From contig NC_073745.1 in NCBI RefSeq assembly GCF_029784135.1, positions 48,484,116 to 48,548,115 on the forward strand: a stretch of DNA of 64,000 bases. The letters run 5' to 3'. How positions within the stretch are numbered: position 1 is the stretch's first letter; the number at the start of each line of letters is the position of its first letter. The position numbers were made by a program, and so were the translations under genes. The notes beneath the pieces were generated by a model. The model was not told the origin of the DNA. It saw only the letters and a program-made list of their open reading frames with translations, and made no database searches. Origin of the DNA: Toxorhynchites rutilus septentrionalis. Taxonomy: Eukaryota > Arthropoda > Insecta > Diptera > Culicidae. Below, one piece after another: positions 22,029 to 31,535 of this stretch.

Positions 22029-22212
22029 CGCTCGCAGATTACAATTAGTTCAATGTCGCATCGTTGAGATGGAACAGAAACTTTATCTTTTTTTGGCATT
22101 TTGTCCGTTTGTTTTGTTCCGCGAATTGAAAATTGATTATAAAATTCAGCTTGCCGTCTGGTATTTAAACATATGCATGGACATCGAATCGTAGTTGCTC
22201 TCCGTGATTGAC
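22029..22212 (-). CDS. Exon-like cysteine-rich ORF, unassigned (CXC-like cysteine spacing)
   Basis: This is a 184-nt segment bounded by a 3' splice site (ttggttcag|gtcaat) and a 5' splice site (gcgagcg|gtaaaa), open through its length. It encodes SGQSRRATTIRCPCICL, then a basic middle, then VPSQRCDIELIVICER. The RCxCI start and PSxxCDxIExI pattern resemble exon 2 of vertebrate CXC chemokines. However, the spacing to the third cysteine (38 residues) is longer than in that family, and insects are not known to have chemokines. No first or last exon was found. A 36-nt stretch across the acceptor recurs with two differences at 51674-51714. It may be a small secreted-protein exon or a repeat that happens to be open. 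Downstream of protease gene A on the same strand. Confidence 0.35.
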
Positions 22213-22338
22213 CTGAACCAACGAAACGGCCAAAGATCAAGATCACAAAGTAAATTCGGTTGTTAAAATTTGTCAATAATCGTACAAATCATTTTGTAAA
22301 ACAGCCAAGTAATGAGGCAGCTCAACGATTCGTAAACT

Positions 22339-23173
22339 CTACCTCGCAGCTTCCTCCAGTATCCACTTCAAATGTGACGAAACACGGGCGTATACGTCGG
22401 GAAACCCACGAGCGCAAGCCACTCCCCATGAAACGATACCATGCTGGGAGCCACCGTAGCTTAGGGGGCCACCAGAATTGCCTGCACATGTTCCCACACC
22501 TTCTGGGCTCAGCGTACAAATGATGTTGTCATGGACTCGAGCAACGTGAAGAGCATTGTGACGACTACGGCATTCGTCCACTGTGATGATGTCCAGTTGT
22601 ATCCATCGCATGATGTTCGGTATCGGGAGTCCAGGGAGCTGTGCGTTGGAAAATGATTGTACAATATTATTTAAATAAATCTTTTAATCCACTTCTTACC
22701 GAAGCCAATCCCCACCCAGATACTTGAGCGTTTCGAGCGGTGGTAATGAACTCTGTTCCCAATTGAACCGGTTGTACTGATGGAGAGAACATAATTGTCG
22801 TTGTAACTCGGATTAGCGATACATCATTGGCTAGGTTCGTTGCGTTGTACTCCGGATGACGAACGAAACGTTCCGACGAATAACTTTCGCCACCTTGGTT
22901 CAGATATCGCGTTCCGACCCATACAATCGTACTCCTGAGGGATCTCCCAGCGGTACAGTGCGCTGCGGTGAGAATCCAGCGACTGTTCAAAACTGACCCA
23001 CCACAGAAATGACTGTTCTGTTGCGAACGCAGCGATACCTGGTACGGAAACTGATCTTTCTCGGCGTCTGTGCCTCCAAAGATTCGATGTTGTCCCGCGG
23101 AGAACTCATGACGAATTATGGCGGCTCGTGTTGCAAACAAGCCGAAAACGAACAGGATAGTCGTGTGTTGCAT
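22339..23173 (-). CDS. Protease gene A: chymotrypsin-like S1 serine protease, two exons
   Basis: CDS is 22700-23173 joined to 22339-22638 on the minus strand: ATG at 23171-23173, 61-bp GT-AG intron, phase 0, stop TAG, 257 residues. It has a signal peptide (LFVFGLFATRAAI), activation cleavage after Arg30 (HR|IFGG), His72 (LTAAHC), Asp117 (ANDVSLI) and Ser213 (GNSGGPL), so the catalytic triad is present. The residue before the catalytic Ser is Asn212 rather than the nearly invariant Asp194 that salt-bridges the new N-terminus. The pocket has Gly207 (189) and Asp239 (226), the combination known from crab collagenase (brachyurin). It is a secreted protein, probably digestive. Three WGATAR sites lie upstream. 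The intron position is shared with genes B and C. Confidence 0.93.
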
Positions 23174-23227
23174 TGCTGAGGTGATAATGCTCTGTGGGCA
23201 GCATTTGTTACACAGAGAAATTAGTTT

Positions 23228-23292
23228 TTATCTCTTGAAATCGGTATCGAAGCAAATGTTATATGTGATAACGTGGATGGATTAAAAGATAG
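23228..23292 (-). promoter_or_regulatory. Cluster of three GATA-factor sites upstream of protease gene A
   Basis: AGATAA (23228-23233, minus), TGATAA (23266-23271) and AGATAG (23287-23292) occur within 65 bp, 55-120 bp before the ATG. GATA factors are known regulators of insect gut genes. The link here is inference from position, and such sites are common in AT-rich DNA. Confidence 0.3.
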
Positions 23293-23300
23293 CGATTTTA

Positions 23301-24200
23301 TTTTTTATTTTTATCGAAAAGGTATAATAATTACCGGGAAAGCGATTTCTATACGTACGTACGATACGGGGAGTACGTATAGTAGCTCAGTTTCAGGTTC
23401 TTCTCAATCTCATTAATGAAGACCTTCGAAGAATTGCGATATACAGTGACTCAAACTCGAATTCGTACCCCACCATACAGATTTTTTAACTACTTTTGAA
23501 AGTCGTAAACAAGCTTTCGAAACATTCTATTTGGAAAATGTTACATACATCATTTTAAAGCTTAAATCTTCAGTTTTTGGAATATTCTATGAACATATTG
23601 TTATCTTAGTGTGTGTAGATGTAGCGCACAAAAATATCGGGAAAGAATGAAAAAATCGATAAAACTATTTTTTGCCAACTAAGTCAATAGCAAATCCATT
23701 TAACCTTAGCAACCAGCTTTAATTCGATCCCTATAACATTTCTGTCGGAACTTTCAACACAGAGGCATTTTTATTTGAAACTTAACTTTCCCCTTCGTGC
23801 TTGATGATGTTTTTGACACTGTTTTATAATTGAAGCAAAAAATAAAATTAATTTGACGGGTTACATGAAAATGGGGTTTTCGAAAAAAAATCTTGATGCC
23901 AAATGTCTTAAAATTGCATGGAACGTTGAGATCTACTGTCATCTCGGAAATATTTTTTTGTCATAAATCGACACTATGGGACTTCAGTATTTTTTTGGAA
24001 TACGAGGCAAAGCATATGGTGGCAACGAATCCAATTCAGTCAATCGGGCTTCATTTACTATTGTCGCAGACGTGAAGATTTGAGTTTTTTGAAACTGAAA
24101 AATCACGTCATGTTAAACAATCAACCACAGATGCGGTACTGTCGGTAGGAATATATGAGTGGCTATTTGAGTACATCCTTACTCCATCCTAATATCTTAC
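23301..24200. other. No gene; fragments of dispersed repeats
   Basis: Holds an inverted copy of the tract seen at 1475-1495 (aattcgtaccccacc, about 23460-23475) and half of a foldback-type repeat (gatgccaaatgtcttaaaat at 23895-23915) shared with 61.2-61.5 kb. No coding frame. Confidence 0.45.
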
Positions 24201-24502
24201 AGGAATGCTGGAAGTCATGCAAAGACACACTGCGAAGATCCAGAAATCAAAGTTCGTGGAGATGCTAGCAGAACACGTTATCTGTGATAACGAAAGCAAC
24301 ATAATTGCAGCTGTTAAGCAATTGCAATCATATCTGCAAACGATGCACTCTTCGATCGATGATGGAGAAGACGAAGATGCGGACAATCTCTTTACTTGAC
24401 TTTACTTGAAAAAATGTTGGGACGGTGTTTTTCAGATGTGTACTAGAATTCTTCGACAAGCACGGAGCATTCTTCCGTGACCTGGGTTCACAATACCCGT
24501 AG
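24201..24502 (+). pseudogene. Two exon-like pieces of an unrecognised host gene
   Basis: The first piece follows aatatcttacag| and runs 24201-24399. It has balanced, protein-like composition (MLEVMQRHTAKIQKSKFVEM..., ending in an acidic DDGEDEDADN) and then a stop. The second piece follows ggtgtttttcag| at 24437 and reads CVLEFFDKHGAFFRDLGSQY before a stop. They look like the last exons of a conserved protein, but I do not recognise it. There is no GT donor at a suitable place after the first piece, and upstream exons are not visible. A duplicated gene fragment or decayed 3' end is therefore more likely than an intact gene. Confidence 0.35.
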
Positions 24503-24810
24503 TTGGGTATGACTGTCGATTTTGAAACATATTTTTATCCTAAAACTCATGATAACTTTCAGATATTGAAATGCAATGGAAATTTATCCATGAATACCTA
24601 GCAGTATTAGTGGATTCGAGGCTACGAATTTTTGCAATCAATGCAAATTTTACCTAGACTTTTACCTAGTGTGGGTCAAAATTGTAATAAAGCTCCGAAA
24701 AATCAAATGAAACAGGGGCTTTCAGATTGAACGCTCACGCAAAAAATCTTAATAACTTCTACAAAAATGAACCGATTTTTATTTTTAAAAAGTCGAAAAT
24801 AAAGCTTGTT
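24503..24810. other. No gene recognised
   Basis: Non-coding AT-rich sequence. Confidence 0.35.
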
Positions 24811-25056
24811 TTAGGACCCCATTTGACCACCCCTTTTTTCGATAACGCGTTTTAAACGGCGAACAAAATTCTTCATGCACAACTCTAACATTACTACTTC
24901 GATGCTGTTGAAAATCCGAGTTATTTCTTCTTTGAGTTCCTCCAAATTTTTGGGCGTATCAACATAGCAACGGTCCTTCACGTACCCCCAGAGGAAGTAA
25001 TCGACGACGAGAAATTTTTCTTTCTCGATTCTTACCATAAGAGGACAAAGTTTCAT
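24811..25056 (-). pseudogene. C-terminal fragment of a Tc1/mariner-superfamily (DDE_3-like) transposase
   Basis: The minus-strand frame reads VDYFLWGYVKDRCYVD, LEELKEEITRIFNSI and ending MKNFVRRLKRVIEKRGG. Such FLWGYVK...L..LK..I......F.R...CI..GG tails are typical of transposase ends in this superfamily. The catalytic part is missing, and no terminal repeats are visible. Confidence 0.6.
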
Positions 25057-25889
25057 TAAGGCTTCGGTTACTCGAGTAATACGATTTCACTAAAAATACA
25101 CGTTCTTGTAAATAGTGGCGGACAAAAAAAAGCATCATACAGGATCATGATACACGGTCGCCAAGTGGCGGACAAAAAGGGCATCCGTTCCGCCTGAGGG
25201 TTTGGTCATCAGGAATAACATCATGCTCCCTTTGCGTTCCGAACTCGACTGTCCTGCTGTTTATTCAATTCACAAAGTTTTATAAATTCTTACATTTTTG
25301 TTTCCTTATTCTAAGTTAGTAAGAGAAATGAACATAAACATAAACATAGAAGTTTGGTTTGTTTGGCGCGCGCTTGTTATGTTTCATCGAGTATACGCGC
25401 ACGGTCGTAAAGTGGGTCAGTTTATTACGCTCGCTTATGGTCGTAAAGTATGTTTTGCGCGCTGCAATTATGCGTCAGCTTTACTATGATGATTGAAAAA
25501 TAATCAACATGACTCACAGTCATTGATTGTTCCGCCTTAATCAGTATGTCGATTGAAACAGAATAATTTTAGTAAGCACATGACTAGGAAATGAACTGAT
25601 TTCGTTGTATAGTGTTTAAGATTCGTTCCAAAATTATATGGGTGTAAAAGTCCAACAAAGTCATAAAGTCATAAATGATAGTCGGATGATTCATGCGTAT
25701 GCTACAACATTGTACATCTTGACACTAAAAACCATCCGATCAGACTGAACGAGTAGCCGAATATTATCGTCCCGAAGTTGGGAATGCAGTGTTACCATCA
25801 ACGGAGCGAAAAAACTATGGATGGGTTATACCTATAATATAACCGCAAGGTTGATGTAGGACTAACGTTGACTTAGTAATCAATTACAT
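25057..25889. repeat. Dispersed repeat family R2, left part (target of the LOA element)
   Basis: About 25822-25889 is the inverse of 44300-44355, 50840-50895 and 53815-53872 (shared words aaccgcaaggttga, ggttatacctataatataac). Its sequence aatcaattacat (25878-25889) was duplicated by the LOA insertion. 25057-25820 holds no recognisable gene. A short word agtggcggacaaaaa occurs twice near 25115 and 25165. Confidence 0.55.
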
Positions 25890-26231
25890 AACTCCGCCTG
25901 CGAATGACGGATCTCAATAATAGCATGTCCGAATAAGAACCTGAAATTATTGAGAAACCAGAGCAATGGGTCCAAAGCCCCAGAAAAGGAGGATGGTTGT
26001 AATAGCTGTTATCCATGGTTATTATGGAAAGGAAGTAATGGATAAACCCCTAAACCAAGGTGTGAAGCGACCGGTGCCGAGGGATGAATGGTAGGGGGGG
26101 GGTTTTAAACCTTGCCGTTAACGGAGCCTGTGGAGCACCAGGGCTCCCTCCACAGTATCGTCTGCCCTTGCTGCATTAAGCCGGTCACTGATGCAGTGGA
26201 CCTTCTTTACTGCGAGACTCGTGGGACTTCT

Positions 26232-27352
26232 ATGAATAATCCACATCCAAATGAACAAAACGAGCGGTCGAAAATAACGCAGAACACTAAGGTTCTGCAA
26301 ATAAATCTCCATCACGCTAAAGCAGCATCTAGCGTGCTGTCTAGGAGGTTTATTGAAGACGCTATGGATTTAGCTTTAATTCAAGAGCCTTGGGTCCACA
26401 AAGGAAGAATACTTGGTATTCATACTGGTTCATGCAAGCTATTCTACGACGACAAGCATGACTCCCCAAGAACTGCTGTTCTAATAAAAGCAAATATTAA
26501 ATGCTTTCCTATAACAGAGTTCATTCAAAGGGACATCGTCGCGATCAGAGTTGAGATACCAACCGCCAAGGGAAGATCCGACATAATAATTGCGTCGGCT
26601 TATTTCCCTGGTGACGTACCTGAGGCACCTCCCCAAGAGGTTGCGGCGTTCGTAAATTATTGCAGAGAAATCAAAAAAGACTTCATCATCGGCAGTGATG
26701 CCAATGCTCATCACACTTTGTGGGGTAGTACTGACATAAACAGTCGAGGTGACTGTCTTTTAGAATTTCTCTCTTCAAACAACATTGACATTACCAATAT
26801 AGGCAATGAACCAACGTTTATAAACGCTATCAGACAAGAAGTCCTGGACCTAACACTGTGCAGTCCGGTAATTTCTTCGAAAATACACAACTGGCACGTT
26901 TCGGAAGAGGCGTCTTTGTCTGATCACAGACACATTATCTTCGAATGGGATGGTGGCTTGACAGTACAGAGAGAATATCGTGATCCAAGAAAAACCAACT
27001 GGGAACGATATTCACTTGAACTCGAGTCAGAAACTCTTAACACAAGAATAAGGTCGATTCAACAGCTCGAATCAACTTCAAAAGAATTAAATGATACGAT
27101 AGCTTCTGTCTACAACAGTAATTGTCCACTTAAGAGAGTTTCTTCGACAAGAAACGTTCCATGGTGGAACAAAAGGCTCGAGCGGCTACGTAAAACAGCG
27201 CGGAAGCTGTTCAACAGAGCTAAAATTAATTCGGATTGGTCTCAATATAGGAGCGCCCTAACCGAATATAATAGAGAACTAAGACGATCTAAACGAAAAT
27301 CTTGGGTAAATAACTGCGAAAGCATTGAAAGTACCCCAATCGTTGCAAGACT
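26232..27352 (+). pseudogene. LOA element ORF, 5' half: AP-type endonuclease
   Basis: The first in-frame ATG is at 26232 (the open frame extends upstream to 26112 through a cysteine-containing stretch). Endonuclease motifs are VLQINLHHAKAAS, LIQEPWVHKGRI, FIIGSDANAHHTLWGS, LDLTLCSP and SLSDHRHIIFEW. A linker with WWNKRLERLRKTARKLFNRAK leads to the RT. The frame is cut after codon position 2 by the LTR element. The 3' half continues at 33354. Confidence 0.9.
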
Positions 27353-29165
27353 TGTAGCGCTGCACTGATTTTAGTATTGTTGAGCCCCTCGTTTCTATGA
27401 GTATGAACGTCAGTTTCAACACAACTCCCGTGTGTAGAATCTGAGTGTCTTTTCATATGTGTATGTTTCGGATGAACTGCAAAGCGAATGCTTTTCCCCT
27501 TTCCGATTTCACTGCTAGCTATAATTGAGTGCCAGATGTAACTCGACGGCTCAATTTAGCCAAGACACGTCTCAGAAAATGTCTTAGACACTCGTGTGAG
27601 TTTTTTCTAAGAAATTCACGTTTCCTTAACCGGGAGAGTTTTTGGCGGGTTTTCTTGGTATTTGAATTCGGAATCCGGCGAGCGACTCGATTTGAGCTGC
27701 GCTCGGGAGATTAAAGATAATCGCCCGAAAATGTTTGAAAAGTGGACAGATGTAGGCAAGGGGGTTGAGGGTAAGACTACGTATTATTAATATCGTTAAT
27801 AATTGCGTAGTTCCGGTCCTTTTGATCATTGCGCTGATCTGAGGACTTCGAAGAAATATTCTTCCATTTCAACTTGGCCCGTGGAAGAGGCAGCAGTGTG
27901 TAGTTCCGTTTGTGAAATCGCGAGTAGTTCAAAAGGTAGTTGGTACTTTTCACGCCATAGTTAGTGTAGCTCATTTGTGTTTTTTTTCTTTGTTTGTTCT
28001 TTTTCTTTTGTTTTTTAGTGAGCGCAGTTAGCTCAATTTTAAATTTAAAATTTACTCCTCCAGTGCGTAAAAGTTCAAATTCAATTGGAGGTAAGCATTG
28101 GCTTTTTTTTTTGCAAAATGTGGCTTTATGGTAAATGGCTTGTGTGTGCGCTTTTTTATGTGTTGTTTCTAGGTGGCACCACTTCTGACCCCACGGCTAC
28201 GTTGGAATTGGCCCTCTCCGTCAACACGAGGGCCCCAGCAAAATTCTCGCGCCCCCGGCGGCTCGTCATCAGCGGAAGTTCATCGCTCTTCGCCGCCGTA
28301 CCACGTAAATCCATGGTAGTGAGTACCCATTTTTATTTTCCTTTTAACATGCGCATGTAGGGAAATAATACTCAACACGCTAATAATGAGAGGTGCGCTA
28401 TAGAGCTCAAGAACAGAAGCAACACCACACAAAAGTACACACACAATAGCCATTGAATGTGAGTGAATGGAGAAGCCATAGCAGTATGACTAGAAAGTCA
28501 ACCGCCATTACCAAATCTTTTTGAATGTGCCTTTAGTGTAGTGAGCTAATTGCTATGTCTGCAAATCCAATGATTTGATGTTCGAGTCTGGAGTTAGATT
28601 AAATTTTTCTGTTATATTATAAATGAGTTGAATTAGTTTTTTTGTCGTCACGCTGTTGTCCTGTAATAAATGTTGAGTTGTTTTTTTTATAGTCTGAGTT
28701 ATTTACTGGCTAGCGGTGTGGCCTAAGTACCGGCAACTGATTTTTTGTTGTTGTAAAGGTTTTGAGTCTGCAAAGAGACTCCTTTTTGTTGCAGTTAGTT
28801 GAACATCCACTCCTACGCTCCGAAGCGAGCTTCGTTGTGGACAATATTTTCGCTCATTGGTCCAGTGAGGAAAATTTGCTGAAATTTGTGGTCTGGGGAT
28901 CGGCCCACGCACTCTCGGGCTTTAATCTTGTCCTCTGGACAAGCGGTGTTCGGGTTCACTTTACAGCGCAGCTCAAATTGAGAAACAAACCGGGTTTTGG
29001 GGGAAGAAAGAAAAACCCGCCCTGGGAGTTCGATTCTCATTGGCCGGGCAACCAAAAACACGGCGGTTGGCCTCCCTTACGGGAGTGGCGCTTAAGCCAA
29101 CTGCTTGACTGCGCAGAGCCCCGGTTAGGAAGGACTCACACGCCTAGAAGGCGTGTCGGGTTACA
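27353..29165 (+). repeat. 5' LTR of the LARD-like element
   Basis: 1813 bp. ORFs inside it are short and occur identically in both LTRs, so they are not evidence of genes. A possible short intron (ggag|gtaagcattgg to gtttctag|gtggc, about 28091-28172) is present. Near the end is a 7-bp stem hairpin, ACACGCC-tagaa-GGCGTGT (29138-29156). Confidence 0.95.
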
Positions 29166-29167
29166 TT

Positions 29168-29241
29168 TGGCGCCCAACGTGGGGCCCGAACCCACGACCC
29201 TGAGATTAAGAGTCTCATGCTCTACCGACTGAGCTAGCCGG
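29168..29241 (-). promoter_or_regulatory. Extended primer-binding site: near-complete reverse-complement copy of mature tRNA-Lys(CUU)
   Basis: Starting 2 bp after the LTR, 29168-29185 reads TGGCGCCCAACGTGGGGC, a perfect 18-nt site for tRNA-Lys(CUU). The match then continues. On the minus strand the T-arm, anticodon arm (ACTCTTAATCT, anticodon CUU), D-arm and acceptor stem follow back to about tRNA nucleotide 3. TGG corresponds to the CCA end, which is added after transcription in animals, so the source is mature tRNA and not a gene. The only departure from the canonical sequence is 29186, tRNA position 58 (A to G on the tRNA strand). Next to it 29241 onward forms an 11-bp inverted repeat with the D-arm copy. 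Confidence 0.85.
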
Positions 29242-31478
29242 TAGAGCATCAAGCTATGTATCTTTTTTAAAGAGACAAAAAAATAACAAAAAATACCTAC
29301 GGGGAAATTAATATTGAATCCCAACGATTGAGGAATCGTCAATTTTTTAGACGATTGCCTGAAATGCTAGGTTGAGAGCTCGCGATGACTTCAAATTAAG
29401 TAGCGGAGCTCATGAAGAAAATGAATGAATCGGAGCTATGACCTGTACAAAGTAGTGGTCATGTCACCGCGAAGCCTAAAGCGAGCCCCGATGATGACTT
29501 CTTGAACATCAGTAGTGAGCACCGTGAAGAAAAGAGGAAGGGAGCGCCTTAGCACTTAGAGCAGTCTGAAGGAGAAGCGACTAGAGTCCCGTTCGGTTGG
29601 TTGATTCCAGAAAACAAGCTATGAAACCGAAGTGACGAAGAAATCCCAACGAGAAACGAGAAAAGAACGAGTCGAGTTTGACCTTCGGAACCGAGAATGG
29701 GAAAAATCAACTCGGATTGTAGATAAAATTGTAAATATTAGTATTAGATTAGTAGTTAAGTAAATCCTAGTTCCCTATCACTTAGTTTCTAGTATTAGTC
29801 TTAAATATAGTTAGGTTTGTTTTTTAATTAAATAATTTTAATCACTCACGATTTTTCCTTTGTTCATCTTTTAATTTATACTCGATTCCGTTCTTTGTAG
29901 TTGTTGTTTTTTGTAGTGTTGTTGTTTTCGAAGAAATTCGTAGTTTATTAAGTGTTCAACTATTTTGGTAGTCATCTCTAGTTCCTAAAATAATGGTAGA
30001 AATTAGTATTTAGTTATAAATTTTATACTTAATGTTTCATAGTTATCGTTGTGATTCCTCCGTCCGGTTTTGTCAGTAGTCCTCCAGCTCGTATCCTATC
30101 CAGTTCCTTCCCTTGAGATTATTCCGTGTTCTTACTTATGTCCTTCCAGCCATCCTGTCCAATCCGCACAATCCTCGTATTTAGTCAAATATCGTATCCG
30201 CTTCCTGTATTTTTTTTCTTTCCTGTATTGTTTTTCCAGTGTGTCATCAGCAATCATCATGTCCGATTTATTTGTAGTTTCCTTGTTTTTGCTGCGATTA
30301 CTGTTCTATCGGTTGTCCTTCATTCCTGATTCTAGTATTCGTGTTCGTCTAGTGGTTGTCCTCCCGATCCTGCTCCATCTTTGTCAGATTCGAATGGGTT
30401 TTATCCTTTCGTCTGAGTCTGCTTGTTAATTATCATTGTTTATCGCGTTCAGTCGGTGATGCTGCTTGTTGTCGAACCTAACCTGGGGAAGAAACAAAGA
30501 GAAAAACTTCACATCCAATAATTGGAACGATATGTAATTTATACTTTCCTTGTTTTCGGTGATGCGTCCAGTCCTCGCCGCATTCCAAATATCCGTTTTA
30601 CGGAATCATCCGTGGGGAAATTATAAAATAAATACTCACGACACTGCAAAATCAACGCACTGGTTTGTTTACATTTCACATACTGATTAGTTGGCAATGG
30701 AGTGAGTGAATTGTGTGAGTGTATTGAATGAACGAATGAATTTTTGTCGCTTTTATGCAAGGGGTGAGTGAATGTTTAATTGATTGATTGATATATTTGG
30801 TGATTTTTTTAGAATTTTTATTTGTTTTTTTTGTGTCATTTTAGCGTTGGCATGAGCCATCGGTAGAAAATGACCGGGAAAAGAATTTAAGATTTTTCTT
30901 CGACCGGATGCTTGCAATCTTTGGTTATGTCCGAGGTAGCGTCCGTGTGCGAAGAAAAATCGGTTTATTTTAAGGTGATTATTGTTTCATTCCTTAATTT
31001 CTCGGATATAGTTCTGGGGTCGGAATGACGATACTCACCAGGTTACTTTTTCGACGGAGGTCGATAGTCAAGTTATTTGTACATCTTCAGTGTAACTTCT
31101 ACCAATGAGAAGTGGAAGATGTATAGTTTAGTTATAGTTTAGTTAAATCTAAGTATGTTTTTCTTCATTCAGATGTGAATAAGTTTGCCAACTAATAGTA
31201 GTTTTTGAAAGATTAAACGAATTGTATTCTTCGGTTGTTCAGTTCAGTAAATCTCCATAATACCACTTTTTTTCGGTGGGCGTTAGGAGTCTACTTTTGC
31301 TGAATATTCACACAACATTTCGCTGGAGACCGGAGCGGTGAAGCGTTGATGGTCAGTTACAGACAGATCCACAGATCTGATACTGGAAATAGAGGAAGAG
31401 TCAGATTCTGACGATGACAACATATGACCCCGATAATGTTCGTGAACAATTTAGTAGAAGGAAGACTTCAGTTTCGCC
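29242..31478 (+). other. Non-coding internal region of the LARD-like element
   Basis: No frame resembles gag or pol. The longest open frame (about 119 codons near 30070) has Ser/Val/Leu-biased composition and no recognisable motif. The 5' part (29400-29720) is purine-rich with gaagaa-like words. The middle is T-rich. It probably carries packaging and priming signals only. Confidence 0.7.
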
Positions 31479-31518
31479 TTCGAAAATTTGATTGGTTTAG
31501 GCCAATCAAATTTTCGAA
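31479..31518. repeat. Perfect 17-bp inverted repeat before the 3' LTR
   Basis: TTCGAAAATTTGATTGG, 6-nt loop, then its exact complement, ending 17 bp before the 3' LTR. It is placed next to the expected polypurine tract (only a weak gcagggaa is seen). In RNA it would form a strong hairpin. Confidence 0.85.
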
Positions 31519-31535
31519 AATTTAGCAGGGAATGA

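Noticed and set aside
28085..29232. ORFs of 60-156 codons inside the 1.8 kb LTRs (also 32095-33359)
   Set aside because: They recur in both LTRs, have no domain, and one reads through the LTR end and the tRNA copy. They are open by chance.
29168..29241. A functional tRNA-Lys(CTT) gene on the minus strand
   Set aside because: It sits 2 bp from an LTR at the primer-site position and includes the complement of CCA. It lacks the first two acceptor bases and has G58, which damages box B. It is read as a primer-derived copy.
30070..30429. 119-codon frame in the internal region of the LARD-like element
   Set aside because: T-rich DNA giving Ser/Val/Leu/Phe-biased sequence, with no motif and an overlapping open frame of similar length.
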